From positions 1 to 39,166 of the forward strand of contig NZ_AQQZ01000012.1 in assembly GCF_001205715.1 (NCBI RefSeq): a stretch of 39,166 nucleotides of DNA, written 5' to 3'. A program made the position numbers and the translations under genes. Within the stretch, counting starts at the first letter, position 1. Each line of letters starts with the position of its first letter. This stretch comes from Pseudaestuariivita atlantica. Lineage in GTDB: Bacteria; Pseudomonadota; Alphaproteobacteria; Rhodobacterales; Rhodobacteraceae. Below the pieces are notes generated by a model. That model was not told the DNA's origin, did not search any database, and saw nothing but the letters and a program-made list of their open reading frames with translations. Shown piece after piece: positions 1 through 8,279 of this stretch.

Positions 1-1
1 T

Positions 2-151
2 GAATCTGCGCCCAACCTATCCGGTTCGCGCAACCTCCTGCATGGAAACTTCTATGAGGCAGATTCGGATTTCCGCTACGGGGCTGAGAGCCCGGACAAT
101 CCTGCTACCACCATGCGCGTGCTGACGATCATGTTAGCGCGCGACTGGTAG
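2..151 (+). CDS. 3' end of an unrecognised protein gene
   Basis: An open frame runs in from the window edge and gives 49 residues before a TAG stop at 149-151. The C-terminal sequence reads as ordinary protein (aromatic and acidic residues around a DFRYGAESPDNP stretch, ending MLARDW). A terminator-like hairpin follows about 40 bases later, which supports a real gene end. I do not recognise the family. The gene lies directly upstream of the ParB-like backbone gene and is probably part of the same element. The start lies outside the window. Confidence 0.5.
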   Translation, partial: ESAPNLSGSRNLLHGNFYEADSDFRYGAESPDNPATTMRVLTIMLARDW

Positions 152-190
152 AAGGGCAGGGGACTCCTCCCCCTGACACCCCAAGAAATG

Positions 191-228
191 AAGGCCCGCT
201 GACCCATCAAAGGGAGAGTGGGCCTTTT
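191..228 (+). terminator. Rho-independent terminator
   Basis: Arms AAGGCCC (191-197) and GGGCCTT (220-226) are perfect inverted repeats and run into TTTT. An inner CCC/GGG pairing around ATCAAA extends the stem. It sits 40 bases after the end of the partial upstream gene and before the ParB-like gene, so it likely ends the upstream transcript. Confidence 0.65.
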
Positions 229-258
229 CTCGTTGTGATCCCCGCCCTTGGGGATTGA

Positions 259-278
259 CCGCGCATCTGAATGCGCGG
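259..278 (+). promoter_or_regulatory. Leader hairpin before ParB-like gene
   Basis: A perfect 8-bp inverted repeat, CCGCGCAT and ATGCGCGG, flanks a CTGA loop and ends 31 bases before the ParB-like start codon. A comparable hairpin precedes the next gene (2303-2334) and the large helicase gene (28718-28739), so this looks like a shared leader architecture of the backbone genes. It lacks a T-run, so attenuation, RNA stability or protein binding are possible roles. Confidence 0.45.
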
Positions 279-309
279 GCCGCTCCAAATCCATCAAGAA
301 GGATATCCC

Positions 310-2292
310 ATGACCGCAAGCTTCAAACCCGTCTCCGTCGCCATCGGCGATCTGGTCCCGCACCCCGCCAATGTGCGCAGCAACTCCCCCGAAACCTACG
401 ACCCCGAGAACATCGCACACCTGAAAGCCAGCATCGCGGTGTTGGGCCTGCTCCAGCCTCTCCTTGTCCAGAAGATCGACAGCAAATACGCCGTGCTCGC
501 CGGCGGGCGTCGCCATGCCGCGCTGAAAGAGCTGGTCGCTGACAAGGCCGCCAAGGGGTTCACCGCGAAGACCAAGGTCGACTGCCGCCTTGTGCCGGAC
601 GACTGCGATGTGACCACGGCTCTGTCGCTCGCCGAGAACGTCACCCAGGCGCCGATGAATGCCATCGACGAGTTCGAGGCTTTCGCCCGGATGATGGAGG
701 TCGATGGCCAGACGCCCGAGACCATCGCCAAGACCTTCGGCACAACGGTGGCCGCCGTCAAAGGCCGGTTGCGCTATGGCCTGATCCACCCCGACATCCG
801 CGCGGCGGCCCGAGCCAAGACGATCACGCTCGACACGATGAAGGCCTTTGCCGAGCACCCGAGCCAGGAGGTTCAGCGCGAGGTTTATGAGGCGCTGACC
901 AAGGAAGACAGCTACCTGCAGGCCTACACTGTTCGTCAGGCGCTCAAATCCCGCGGGGTGCAGGTCAGCGATGATATCGGGGCCTTCGTGCGCGAAGACT
1001 ACGAGGCGCGTGGCGGTGCTGTCGCGGCTGACCTTCTGGAAGAGCATTCCGTGCTCGAGGATGCGGCACTGGTCGAGACCATCCTGCTCGAGAAGCTCGG
1101 TACCGCCGCCGAAGAGGCTCGTATGAGGCTGGGCTTTGCCTGGGCCGATGCGATGGTCCGCTATGATTACGCGACCATGGCTGACTATGGCCGCGTCTAT
1201 CCCGGCCCGATCGAGCCGGATGAGGCCGCCCAGAAGCGCATCGATGAGATCACCGCCGAGCTCGAGCAACTGCAGCTCGAAATGGAGGATGAGGGGCTCG
1301 AGGACTTTGCCTACAATGCGCTCTACGAGCGTGTGGACGCTCTGGAAGACGAAGCTCGCGACCTGCAGGAGGCCTACAGCGCTGAGGACCTTGCCCGCGC
1401 AGGTGTGATCGCGTCCTGGTCGAACGGGCAGGTGACGCTCCATGTGGGCCTCGTGCGCCCGGAGGACACCGCGAAAGAGGAAGGCGCGCACGGCTCCTCG
1501 GCCAGCCCGACCGGGGAGGAGGCTCCGGACCCGGGAGAAATCAGCTACCCGGCCTCGCTGGCCGAGGACCTCAAGACCGAGCGGGCCATGGCGCTAGGGG
1601 CCGCGATGGCGCTGCATCCGGAGGCCACGCTCGATCTGACGCTCTTCAAGCTGGTGAGCGACGTTCTGGCCAGCGGCATGAGCGTCACGCAGGCGATCAA
1701 GGTCGAGGCCCGCAAGGAATACCGCAGCCACGCCAAGATGGACGAGATCGACGAGACCTCGCTTGAGCAGGTGGCGGCGGCGCATGATGCGCTGGACCTC
1801 TCGTGGCTTGATGACACCCGCGCGCCCGCCGATCAGTTCGCGGCGTTTCGGGCGCTGAAGCCGGGCGAGAAAGCCAAGCTCGTCGCCTATGCCACCGCCA
1901 GCACCACGCAATCCTGCTTTGCGCGGGATCGGCAGCGGGACAGCCTGATGCATGATTTCGAGATCGAGATCATGCCGGATATCCGCGCGCACTGGACGCC
2001 GAACGCGGCGCTCTTCAACCGCTTCAAGAAGGCCTGGCTCCTGAAGATCCTCGGCGAGGAACTGGGTCTGGCCCAGGAGGCGGTCACGCTGGCCTCGTCA
2101 AGTAAGAAGGAGATCGTCGCCTTCTGCGACAAGCTCTTTGCTGAGCCGTTCGCCACGCTGACGGATGCACAGCGCGCTGCCGTGGCCGCCTGGTGCCCGC
2201 CGATGATGCAGACCGCGGGTGGCGCCTGTGATGAGGCGGAGCACACCGCGGAAACTCCGGAGCCTGACAGCGAGGTCGCGCAAGCGGCTTGA
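310..2292 (+). CDS. ParB/RepB/Spo0J-family protein, long plasmid form
   Basis: This 660-residue protein has a ParB/Spo0J N-terminal domain: a typical opening (VSVAIGDLVPHPANVR) at about residues 6-21 and the nucleotide-binding box AGGRRHAAL near residues 63-71. A helix-turn-helix-type region follows at about 115-190. The long acidic C-terminal part (about residues 200-660) is unlike chromosomal ParB, which is near 300 residues; long forms of this kind are common on alphaproteobacterial plasmids and ICEs. The start is set at ATG 310, after AAGGA, because the ParB homology begins just behind it. No ParA is encoded in the window, so a role in partition is uncertain; it may instead act in gene control or element maintenance. 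Confidence 0.85.
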   Translation: MTASFKPVSVAIGDLVPHPANVRSNSPETYDPENIAHLKASIAVLGLLQPLLVQKIDSKYAVLAGGRRHAALKELVADKAAKGFTAKTKVDCRLVPDDCDVTTALSLAENVTQAPMNAIDEFEAFARMMEVDGQTPETIAKTFGTTVAAVKGRLRYGLIHPDIRAAARAKTITLDTMKAFAEHPSQEVQREVYEALTKEDSYLQAYTVRQALKSRGVQVSDDIGAFVREDYEARGGAVAADLLEEHSVLEDAALVETILLEKLGTAAEEARMRLGFAWADAMVRYDYATMADYGRVYPGPIEPDEAAQKRIDEITAELEQLQLEMEDEGLEDFAYNALYERVDALEDEARDLQEAYSAEDLARAGVIASWSNGQVTLHVGLVRPEDTAKEEGAHGSSASPTGEEAPDPGEISYPASLAEDLKTERAMALGAAMALHPEATLDLTLFKLVSDVLASGMSVTQAIKVEARKEYRSHAKMDEIDETSLEQVAAAHDALDLSWLDDTRAPADQFAAFRALKPGEKAKLVAYATASTTQSCFARDRQRDSLMHDFEIEIMPDIRAHWTPNAALFNRFKKAWLLKILGEELGLAQEAVTLASSSKKEIVAFCDKLFAEPFATLTDAQRAAVAAWCPPMMQTAGGACDEAEHTAETPEPDSEVAQAA

Positions 2293-2302
2293 GTCCTCAC
2301 AC

Positions 2303-2334
2303 GACCCGCGCAAGCCCTTCCGCCTGCGCGGGTC
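2303..2334 (+). promoter_or_regulatory. Leader hairpin before 2367 gene
   Basis: Perfect 10-bp arms GACCCGCGCA (2303-2312) and TGCGCGGGTC (2325-2334) flank a 12-base loop in the 74-base gap between the ParB-like gene and the next gene. There is no T-run, so it is not a classical terminator. Its position matches the hairpins before the ParB-like and helicase genes. Confidence 0.5.
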
Positions 2335-2366
2335 GATCCTCTCATACCCAACAGAAAGACATCCCC

Positions 2367-2960
2367 ATGGCTATTCTCAAGTTCTCTGCCTCCGCAGTTG
2401 CGGCGCAGATCGCCCATGCGCGCGCCTGCAAAACCTTCCTGCCCAACTGGAACGGGCCCGTGGACAGGCCCGCCCTGATCCTCATCGTCGGCAATGGCGT
2501 CCATCTGCGCTCGAACGGCATCGATGGGACGACCACCCGCATTGTCACCACAGAACAGGCCGATCCCTCCTTCGCTTTCGCCGATGGCATGAACCCGTTT
2601 CGGGATACCGATTGGATGGCGCAGCGCCGCATGGCGTTTCGCGATCTGACCGGCCAGTTCTACACCGACATCCTCGAGGATGTGCAGGTGCTCATCGACC
2701 GGGGGCAGGGGACGATCCGGCTCGCCACCGATGGCCACAGCATCCGCGTCTTCGTGCGCCGGGCCTCGGATTATCTCATCGGCGGAACCTACGAGGTGCC
2801 CTCGGGTCTTGGCGGCACCTTCCGGGTCATCCTCAAGGATGCCTGCGACACCTTCGCGATCGTGCAGAACTGCGGCAATTGCGAGGATTTCGACGCGATG
2901 CAGCCGTATCGCGTGCCGCTCGATGCATTGATGGAAATCGATGACCGGAGGGCTGCGTGA
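2367..2960 (+). CDS. Conserved plasmid-type hypothetical protein
   Basis: The product is 197 residues, soluble, without signal peptide or membrane span. I do not recognise a catalytic motif; it resembles the hypothetical (possibly DUF3085-type) proteins that accompany ParB-like and strawberry-notch genes on Rhodobacteraceae plasmids, from memory only. A pair of cysteines (NCGNCEDF) lies near residues 172-178. The ATG at 2367 is chosen because it follows AGAAAGACATCCCC, the same leader pattern seen before the other backbone genes. Its TGA overlaps the next gene's ATG (TGATG), so the two are translationally coupled. Function unknown. Confidence 0.7.
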   Translation: MAILKFSASAVAAQIAHARACKTFLPNWNGPVDRPALILIVGNGVHLRSNGIDGTTTRIVTTEQADPSFAFADGMNPFRDTDWMAQRRMAFRDLTGQFYTDILEDVQVLIDRGQGTIRLATDGHSIRVFVRRASDYLIGGTYEVPSGLGGTFRVILKDACDTFAIVQNCGNCEDFDAMQPYRVPLDALMEIDDRRAA

Positions 2961-3616
2961 TGGGATGGCTGTTCTACACAGACCGCCGCGTCCAGACCTA
3001 CGCGGATGAGAAAGCGGAAATCGCCCGGCTCTGCACCTTTGAGAGCGACACGCGCAAGACCGAACTGGTCAAAGCCTGCAAGGTTGGCTCCACCTGGTAT
3101 GCGGCGGCAAGGGTCATCAGTCTCGACGGCACCCCTGTCGAAGACGCGACCTATGTGACCGATGCGGACGGTTCGATCACCTTTGGGGCTGTCTTCCTCA
3201 CCCGGTACGACGATGGCTGCTGGGGCTACAAGGACATGGAGGAAAGCGCGGGACCGGTCGAATCCCGTGCGCCACTGAGCCTGTTGGCTCTGCTGTCCAA
3301 GCTGAAAGACCCGGACAGCTACGCCCATGCCTGGCGCCAGCGCTGCCGGGACTGGGCGTCGATCCCGGACTACGAGGAAGGCGACAAGATCAAGCTCGCT
3401 GCTCCTGTGACCCTCACCGATGGCAGCACCTGCCAAATCGTCACCGCGACGCACTACAGACGCGGGCGGCAAAAACGCCGCTGCTACCGCATCGAGGAAA
3501 CCGGCGGGCTCGTGCGCCTGTCGAAAGCGACGCTTTCCGGCTCGGAGCTGCTCAGCTCCGCGAAAGGTGCTGCTAGCCCGGTGCTCGCCGAGTTTATGGA
3601 GGGGCAGGGGGAATGA
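2960..3616 (+). CDS. DUF6927-like conserved hypothetical protein
   Basis: A 218-residue soluble protein opening MGWLFYTDRRVQTYADEKAE. From memory this opening matches a family found on alphaproteobacterial plasmids (DUF6927); no enzymatic motif is seen. It may bind nucleic acid: the C-terminal third is basic (HYRRGRQKRRCYR). The start overlaps the stop of the preceding gene by one base. The gene ends the left part of the element backbone; the sequence that follows is of lower GC and carries unrelated regulatory genes, and the backbone seems to resume only at 28.7 kb. Confidence 0.7.
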   Translation: MGWLFYTDRRVQTYADEKAEIARLCTFESDTRKTELVKACKVGSTWYAAARVISLDGTPVEDATYVTDADGSITFGAVFLTRYDDGCWGYKDMEESAGPVESRAPLSLLALLSKLKDPDSYAHAWRQRCRDWASIPDYEEGDKIKLAAPVTLTDGSTCQIVTATHYRRGRQKRRCYRIEETGGLVRLSKATLSGSELLSSAKGAASPVLAEFMEGQGE

Positions 3617-3822
3617 AACGGATCTCGCCCACGGCGGGTCTGAGCGGACCTTCATCATCAATCGATCGAGAGGCAGCTGAGCGGACTGAGCAGACCTTCG
3701 CCATATCTGTATGAATGTCTGCTATTCGTCATGAAGCATCCCGAGAAGAGTTTATTGCCAATTGGGTTCTTCATTGATTTCATGCGTGTGAATTTGCAAA
3801 GGCAACTTGGCCGGAGACGCAC

Positions 3823-5376
3823 ATGGAGCACAATTCTCAGCCGGGAGAGCGCGCAGGCGCACTTGAAGCAAGCCTTCAGGCTATCCTTTCGTCGGCTGTC
3901 GATGCAATCATCATTATTCGCCATGACGGGATCATCGAGACGGTGAACCAGGCCGCAGCAGGATTATTTCTGTACGACGTTGACGAATTCATTGGTCAGA
4001 ACGTGAAGTTCCTGATGCCTGACGAACATCGGCACAAGCACGATGGCTACCTGCACAACTACAATACAACTGGCCACAGGAAAATCATCGGCATTGGACG
4101 TGAAGTCACCGGTAAGCGCAAAGACGACACGTTCTTTCCAATGCACTTGGCGGTTGGTGAGTTCACGGAGAACGGCAAGAAGTACTACACAGGAATCATC
4201 CATGATCTGACGGCACGCAAGGATGCCGAGCAAACGCTACTACAAGTCCAGAAAATGGACGCCATAGGTCAATTGACGGGCGGCGTTGCCCATGACTTCA
4301 ATAACCTTTTGACCGTTATTCTCGGCAATCTGGAGCTAATTGAAATCCAGATGGGCGAATTCGAGCACTCCGATCTACTCAATGAGGCGATGGAAGCTGC
4401 CGAGCTTGGGGCACGACTGACGGAACGGCTGCTGTCCTTTGCGCGTCGGAGCCCCCTTGAGCCTCGTGTCGTTGAGTTGAATGGCCTTATCAGCGGCCTG
4501 TCAGACATGTTGCGGCGCACCTTAGGCGCGACCATTGAACTTAAGACCGTACTTTCTGATGCCCCTTGGACTGTGAAAGTCGATCCAACGCAGTTTGAAA
4601 GCGCAATCGTCAATCTCGCCGTAAATGCGCGAGATGCAATGCCGGGTGGTGGTCGACTCGTTGTTGAAACTCGCAACATGGCGTTGGATGAAGACTACGT
4701 TGCAGATGAATTGCAGTTGAGCCCGGATAACTACGTCCAGGTCTCAGTGACAGACACGGGAACCGGGATGCCTGCAGATGTCATTCGGCGCGTGTTTGAG
4801 CCGTTTTACACAACGAAAGACATAGGAGAGGGCACGGGTTTAGGGCTGTCGATGGTCTATGGTTTCGGGAAGCAATCAGGCGGGCATGTTACGATCTACA
4901 GCGAACTGGGCACCGGCACGACCATCAACCTCTATCTTCCCCGATATCAGGATGCATCAGAGATGTCTGACGAAAACGATGCCGAACCGGAACTGAATTC
5001 AGCAAACGGAAACACGATCCTCGTGGTCGAAGACGACGAGCGTGTGCGCCGTTTGACAAGAGGGCGGCTCGAGGCCTTAGGTTATCAAGTGCTCGAAGCC
5101 ATGCACGGTCCAGCGGCTCTTCAAATTCTCGCAGAACACTCCGATGTAGACCTGGTGTTCACCGATTTGGTCATGCCCGGGGGGATGTCTGGGTACGAGG
5201 TGGCCCAACATGTTCAGGAAAGCCACCCTGATACCAAAGTCCTCCTGACGTCTGGATACGCGGAAGAATTGATGAACAGTGAAAAGCTGTCCGCCCGGAA
5301 CTTGAAGCTACTACGCAAGCCCTACCGGCAAGCGGCGTTGGTCAACGCCATTAGCGGCGCGTTGGATGGAACCTAG
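3823..5376 (+). CDS. FixL-like PAS hybrid histidine kinase
   Basis: A 517-residue soluble sensor with PAS (about residues 15-130), HisKA with phospho-acceptor H158 (VAHDFNN), a HATPase domain ending near residue 385, and a C-terminal receiver (about 400-515) with acceptor D448 (FTDLVMPGG). The PAS closely resembles FixL: aligning to the Bradyrhizobium FixL heme pocket, H73 matches the proximal heme ligand His200 and R93 matches Arg220 (IIGIGR), while Arg206 and His214 are N79 and K87. It is therefore a probable heme-based oxygen (or NO/CO) sensor; the heme assignment is inference. No membrane span is present. The gene converges on the response regulator gene with overlapping stop codons and lies near a FixK-type gene, completing an oxygen-signalling set. 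Confidence 0.85.
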   Translation: MEHNSQPGERAGALEASLQAILSSAVDAIIIIRHDGIIETVNQAAAGLFLYDVDEFIGQNVKFLMPDEHRHKHDGYLHNYNTTGHRKIIGIGREVTGKRKDDTFFPMHLAVGEFTENGKKYYTGIIHDLTARKDAEQTLLQVQKMDAIGQLTGGVAHDFNNLLTVILGNLELIEIQMGEFEHSDLLNEAMEAAELGARLTERLLSFARRSPLEPRVVELNGLISGLSDMLRRTLGATIELKTVLSDAPWTVKVDPTQFESAIVNLAVNARDAMPGGGRLVVETRNMALDEDYVADELQLSPDNYVQVSVTDTGTGMPADVIRRVFEPFYTTKDIGEGTGLGLSMVYGFGKQSGGHVTIYSELGTGTTINLYLPRYQDASEMSDENDAEPELNSANGNTILVVEDDERVRRLTRGRLEALGYQVLEAMHGPAALQILAEHSDVDLVFTDLVMPGGMSGYEVAQHVQESHPDTKVLLTSGYAEELMNSEKLSARNLKLLRKPYRQAALVNAISGALDGT

Positions 5377-6122
5377 TCCTCCGTTTGCTTCACATCCATT
5401 GCGAACATGTACCCAATGCCACGCACAGTTTTGATCAGAGACGGCGAAGTCGGATCGCGCTCGATCTTTTTGCGCAAGCGAGCCACCTGGTTGTCAATCG
5501 TGCGATCAAACGGCGTCCACTCGGTGCCATGTAGCAAATCCATAATCCGGTCCCGTGAGAGCATGCGCTTTGGACTGCCCAGAAAGATCGCCAGAAGTCG
5601 GAAGTCACCACTGGTCATCTCGACTTGCGCACCGTCACGATCAAGTAGCTCGAACCGATCTAGATAGGCAATCATCCCATCAAAAGTCACCGCTTCTACT
5701 GAGGTGGTCTGTTCGCCCGAGACCCTGGGTGCCGATGGTTGGGCATTTTCCATCTGATCCGTGCGCCGCAAGACAGAACGCACACGTGCCAAGACTTCGC
5801 GGACATGAAACGGTTTCGTGATGTAGTCGTCAGCGCCCACTTCAAGACCAACAACCCGATCAATTACATCATCGCGCCCTGACACCATGATGATGGGCAC
5901 ATCTGACCGTTGACGAATTCGTTTTGCAATCTCCAGCCCGTTCTCGCCTCCAAGATTTACATCCAGCGTCACAAGCTGCACAGGCCGACCACTGACAGCG
6001 GCCAGCGTTCCTGGTTCGTCTTCGGCCTCAACTACGGTGAACCCGTCGCTTTCCAGACACCTGCGCAAGAGCAATCGAACCTTCGGTTCATCGTCCACAA
6101 TCAGGATCGTGTTGGAAGTCAC
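5373..6122 (-). CDS. OmpR-family two-component response regulator
   Basis: A 249-residue protein with a receiver domain (acidic pocket D10/D11, phospho-acceptor D54 in VTLDVNLGG, K in ITKPFH) and a C-terminal winged helix (about residues 145-240; DRTIDNQVARLRKKIE and TVRGIGYMF are typical). It is the probable partner of the neighbouring FixL-like kinase, although that kinase carries its own receiver, so a phosphorelay or two outputs are possible. FixL normally partners with FixJ, a NarL-type regulator, so an OmpR-type partner is unusual. It is divergent from the FixK-like gene across a 163-bp gap and may control it. Confidence 0.88.
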   Translation of the reverse strand: MTSNTILIVDDEPKVRLLLRRCLESDGFTVVEAEDEPGTLAAVSGRPVQLVTLDVNLGGENGLEIAKRIRQRSDVPIIMVSGRDDVIDRVVGLEVGADDYITKPFHVREVLARVRSVLRRTDQMENAQPSAPRVSGEQTTSVEAVTFDGMIAYLDRFELLDRDGAQVEMTSGDFRLLAIFLGSPKRMLSRDRIMDLLHGTEWTPFDRTIDNQVARLRKKIERDPTSPSLIKTVRGIGYMFAMDVKQTED

Positions 6123-6174
6123 TGGCGGCCCCCTGCCATTCTAGCGACGCACAGGATAACGCCTCGTTGTTAGT

Positions 6175-6246
6175 GTTACAAAACTTCCGATTCGATGGCA
6201 AAAGTCTACAAAATTTTGCATGGCGAAATCTCTCCCTTTTACAATC
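6175..6246. promoter_or_regulatory. Candidate regulator sites between RR and FixK-like genes
   Basis: The gap between the divergent response regulator and FixK-like genes contains two TACAAAA repeats (6177-6183 and 6207-6213), 30 bp apart, and a weaker TACAATC at 6240-6246. The spacing is near three helical turns, so the copies would lie on one DNA face. They may bind the response regulator. No clear FNR box is present here. Confidence 0.3.
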
Positions 6247-6285
6247 CACGGCCAAGGTCGTTTCAACTGAACAGGGAGACGACCA

Positions 6286-6966
6286 ATGTACATTTCCAAC
6301 CAGAAAGAATTTGAGGCACCACAGGCAACTGCCACCCTGCAAATCAAATGCCGTGGTGCCTCGGTCACGATGCGTGTTCGCAAGCTCAAACCCGCGCAAA
6401 ACTTATTCCGGGAAGGTGACGACGCGCGTCACGTCTATGAAGTTACCAGTGGTGTGTTAAGGCTGATCAAAGTCCTTGAAGATGGTCGGCGCCAAGTCAT
6501 CGCGTTCGGATACCCCGGCGATATCGTTGGCTTTCCGCAGGATGGCTGTCACTACACAGAGTGTGATGCGCTCTCATCTACCGAAGTCATAGCACACAGC
6601 ATTCGCGATCTTGAATGTGGTGAGCGAAACCCGGAACTGCACCAACGACTGGTGAATGCCGCCCTCAAAGAAATCAGTGCCATGCAAGATCGTTTCATGA
6701 TGCTCGGTCGGAAATCCGCCGTGGAAAAAGTTGCGTCTTTCATCTTCGCGTTGATGGAACGCTCGGGAAAGCCGCTTGGGGCATATACACACTTCGAATT
6801 TCCGATGGTCCGTGCGGATATCGCCGATTTTCTGGGCATGACAACTGAGACTGTAAGCAGAACGGTCACGTCGCTTCGCAAGCAAAAGATGATCGCATTG
6901 CGGAACGCAAACTCAGTCGTCGTCCTAAACGAGGACGCACTTTACGACTTGGCCAATCCGGCCTAA
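6286..6966 (+). CDS. FixK/FNR-type CRP-family transcription regulator
   Basis: A 226-residue CRP/FNR-family protein: cyclic-nucleotide-binding-like sensor fold (about 20-130), dimer helix (about 130-160) and a C-terminal winged helix. The recognition helix has E188-x2-S191-R192, the residues FNR and FixK use to read TTGAT-N4-ATCAA. The N-terminal cysteine cluster of FNR is missing (only C22 is there; C88, C93 and C111 lie elsewhere), so it is FixK-like and probably not an Fe-S oxygen sensor itself. It likely sits below the adjacent FixL-like system. The FNR-type box at 8083-8096 before the nitroreductase gene is its best visible target. The ATG follows GGGAGA. Confidence 0.85.
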   Translation: MYISNQKEFEAPQATATLQIKCRGASVTMRVRKLKPAQNLFREGDDARHVYEVTSGVLRLIKVLEDGRRQVIAFGYPGDIVGFPQDGCHYTECDALSSTEVIAHSIRDLECGERNPELHQRLVNAALKEISAMQDRFMMLGRKSAVEKVASFIFALMERSGKPLGAYTHFEFPMVRADIADFLGMTTETVSRTVTSLRKQKMIALRNANSVVVLNEDALYDLANPA

Positions 6967-6990
6967 GCAGCCTGTTCGTCCCCAGCTATT

Positions 6991-8037
6991 CTAATCCGTC
7001 GCTATGACGTCTGAAAGAGCCCTGCGCGCTGACGGCGCGGGGCTTCTTTCTGATCGTCCAACCCGCAAGAGAATCTGAGGCAAACCAGTCGCCCTGGCCG
7101 CGTCTTGAAGCGCGGGTCGAAGTTCATCAACTTCGATAGGTTGGTTCAGAAAGGAGGCCGTATAACCGCGCGATGTCAGCAGTAGCAAAAGTCTTGCCAA
7201 AGCCCTTCCAGAATTGAGCCAATCGTCGACATGATCTGCGGTGGACGTTAGCAGCACGAGCGCGGGAGAGCCCGCCAGAATCTTGTTTTTATCGACAGCG
7301 GCGACGTTGTTGCCGAGATCGAAGGTTCGGATCACAAAGCGGGCAGCTGGTGCGAGAATGTCTGGCACACCAAACCCTGCACCTGACATCCCATCGCGGC
7401 TTCCAAGTCGGAAGGAATGCACCCATGCCGCCAACTCTCGGCGAAAGCTCGGATCATCGAACTGAATCTGATCACCTTTAGAGACCAAATCTGCAATTGC
7501 CTCCATAATCGGGCCGCTTTCGACGAACCGAACGTTTATACCATCGACTTCAGAGATATCGCGACATGCTGGGTCCAAATCGTCAGGAAGCGCCTCCATA
7601 TAGTAGGCGCTCCGGTCAGTGCGACGAGTTAGGATTGCTTCAAAAAGCGCAATCTCTGCGTCACTTGGCGGTTGTCCCTCGGACACTGTGATCTGCGCGA
7701 GATGGTCGTGAAACGCGCCATCTGGAGAGAGAGCCACGTCGGTTTGCAATGAGAAGCGACGTGCGGCAATTTCAAATAGGCCAATCGCGGCTCCACAGCT
7801 AATTGTTAGCTCTCTGTCATGAGGGTCCACAATAGGCAGTGCGCGGGTCCGGTCAGCAATAACATCGACCCAATCAGGACCCGTCCCAAATAACCAGGGT
7901 TGCGTATTGTGTCCAGATGGAGCGAGCGTCGCGTAGCCAATGAGAAATCGAAGTTGTTCTTCCAGCGTTCCGCCGGAAGGAAATTCTGCATCAGAACGTT
8001 CCCACAGATTCTCGTGGAGTTGCATCGCTGCCATCAC
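6991..8037 (-). CDS. Acg-like nitroreductase-family protein
   Basis: A 348-residue protein with nitroreductase-fold features: an N-terminal TLAPSGHNTQPWLF segment (about residues 37-50), an RRTDRSAYY segment in the middle, and a C-terminal TSRGYTASFLNQPIE segment. Length and layout fit the Acg-like branch, larger than classical nitroreductases near 220 residues; Acg proteins of mycobacteria are induced by hypoxia and are proposed to bind FMN without known substrate. The FNR/FixK box 46 bases upstream and the neighbouring FixK-like gene suggest low-oxygen induction. It converges with the FixK-like gene, 24 bases apart. Two further ATG codons at the start (M2, M5) are alternatives. Confidence 0.82.
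   Translation of the reverse strand: MMAAMQLHENLWERSDAEFPSGGTLEEQLRFLIGYATLAPSGHNTQPWLFGTGPDWVDVIADRTRALPIVDPHDRELTISCGAAIGLFEIAARRFSLQTDVALSPDGAFHDHLAQITVSEGQPPSDAEIALFEAILTRRTDRSAYYMEALPDDLDPACRDISEVDGINVRFVESGPIMEAIADLVSKGDQIQFDDPSFRRELAAWVHSFRLGSRDGMSGAGFGVPDILAPAARFVIRTFDLGNNVAAVDKNKILAGSPALVLLTSTADHVDDWLNSGRALARLLLLLTSRGYTASFLNQPIEVDELRPALQDAARATGLPQILLRVGRSERSPAPSARRALSDVIATD
7018..7050 (+). terminator. Terminator-like hairpin for FixK-like gene
   Basis: Arms AGCCCTGCGC (7018-7027) and GCGCGGGGCT (7035-7044) pair over ten positions with one T-G wobble, 7-base loop, followed by TCTTTC. It lies 50 bases after the FixK-like stop, within the 3' end of the converging nitroreductase gene, and probably stops plus-strand transcription. 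Confidence 0.45.
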
Positions 8038-8082
8038 CTATCGCCACTATTAAGGACGATAGGGGCGTCTGCAGGATTGGCA

Positions 8083-8096
8083 TTGATCCTGCTCAA
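8083..8096 (-). promoter_or_regulatory. FNR/FixK box upstream of nitroreductase
   Basis: TTGATCCTGCTCAA matches TTGAT-N4-ATCAA at nine of ten fixed positions (the only miss is the first A of the right half). It lies 46 bases upstream of the minus-strand nitroreductase start, a suitable distance for an activator site. The FixK-like protein encoded at 6286-6966 has the matching E-x2-SR recognition helix. Confidence 0.7.
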
Positions 8097-8279
8097 CTAC
8101 GCGTTCAGGCATAAAGAGTGGATTTGAAATGTACTGATGGGAAGTAGCTTTCAGTGACAGAGCGGCCATTCGTTCATCGCGCGGCATCAAGCAGTCTGGG
8201 CTCTGACCAGACGAACAAATTCATTTTCGGTAAGGCCGGTTCTGGATGGCGAACGGCCTAGGCCGCCCGCCACCTAAGT

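Noticed and set aside
76-1491. 471-residue open frame on the minus strand
   Set aside because: It is opposite the ParB-like gene, which has clear motifs; composition is of shadow type.
3769-3790. FNR-like site before the kinase gene
   Set aside because: TTGAT occurs but the right half-site is missing.
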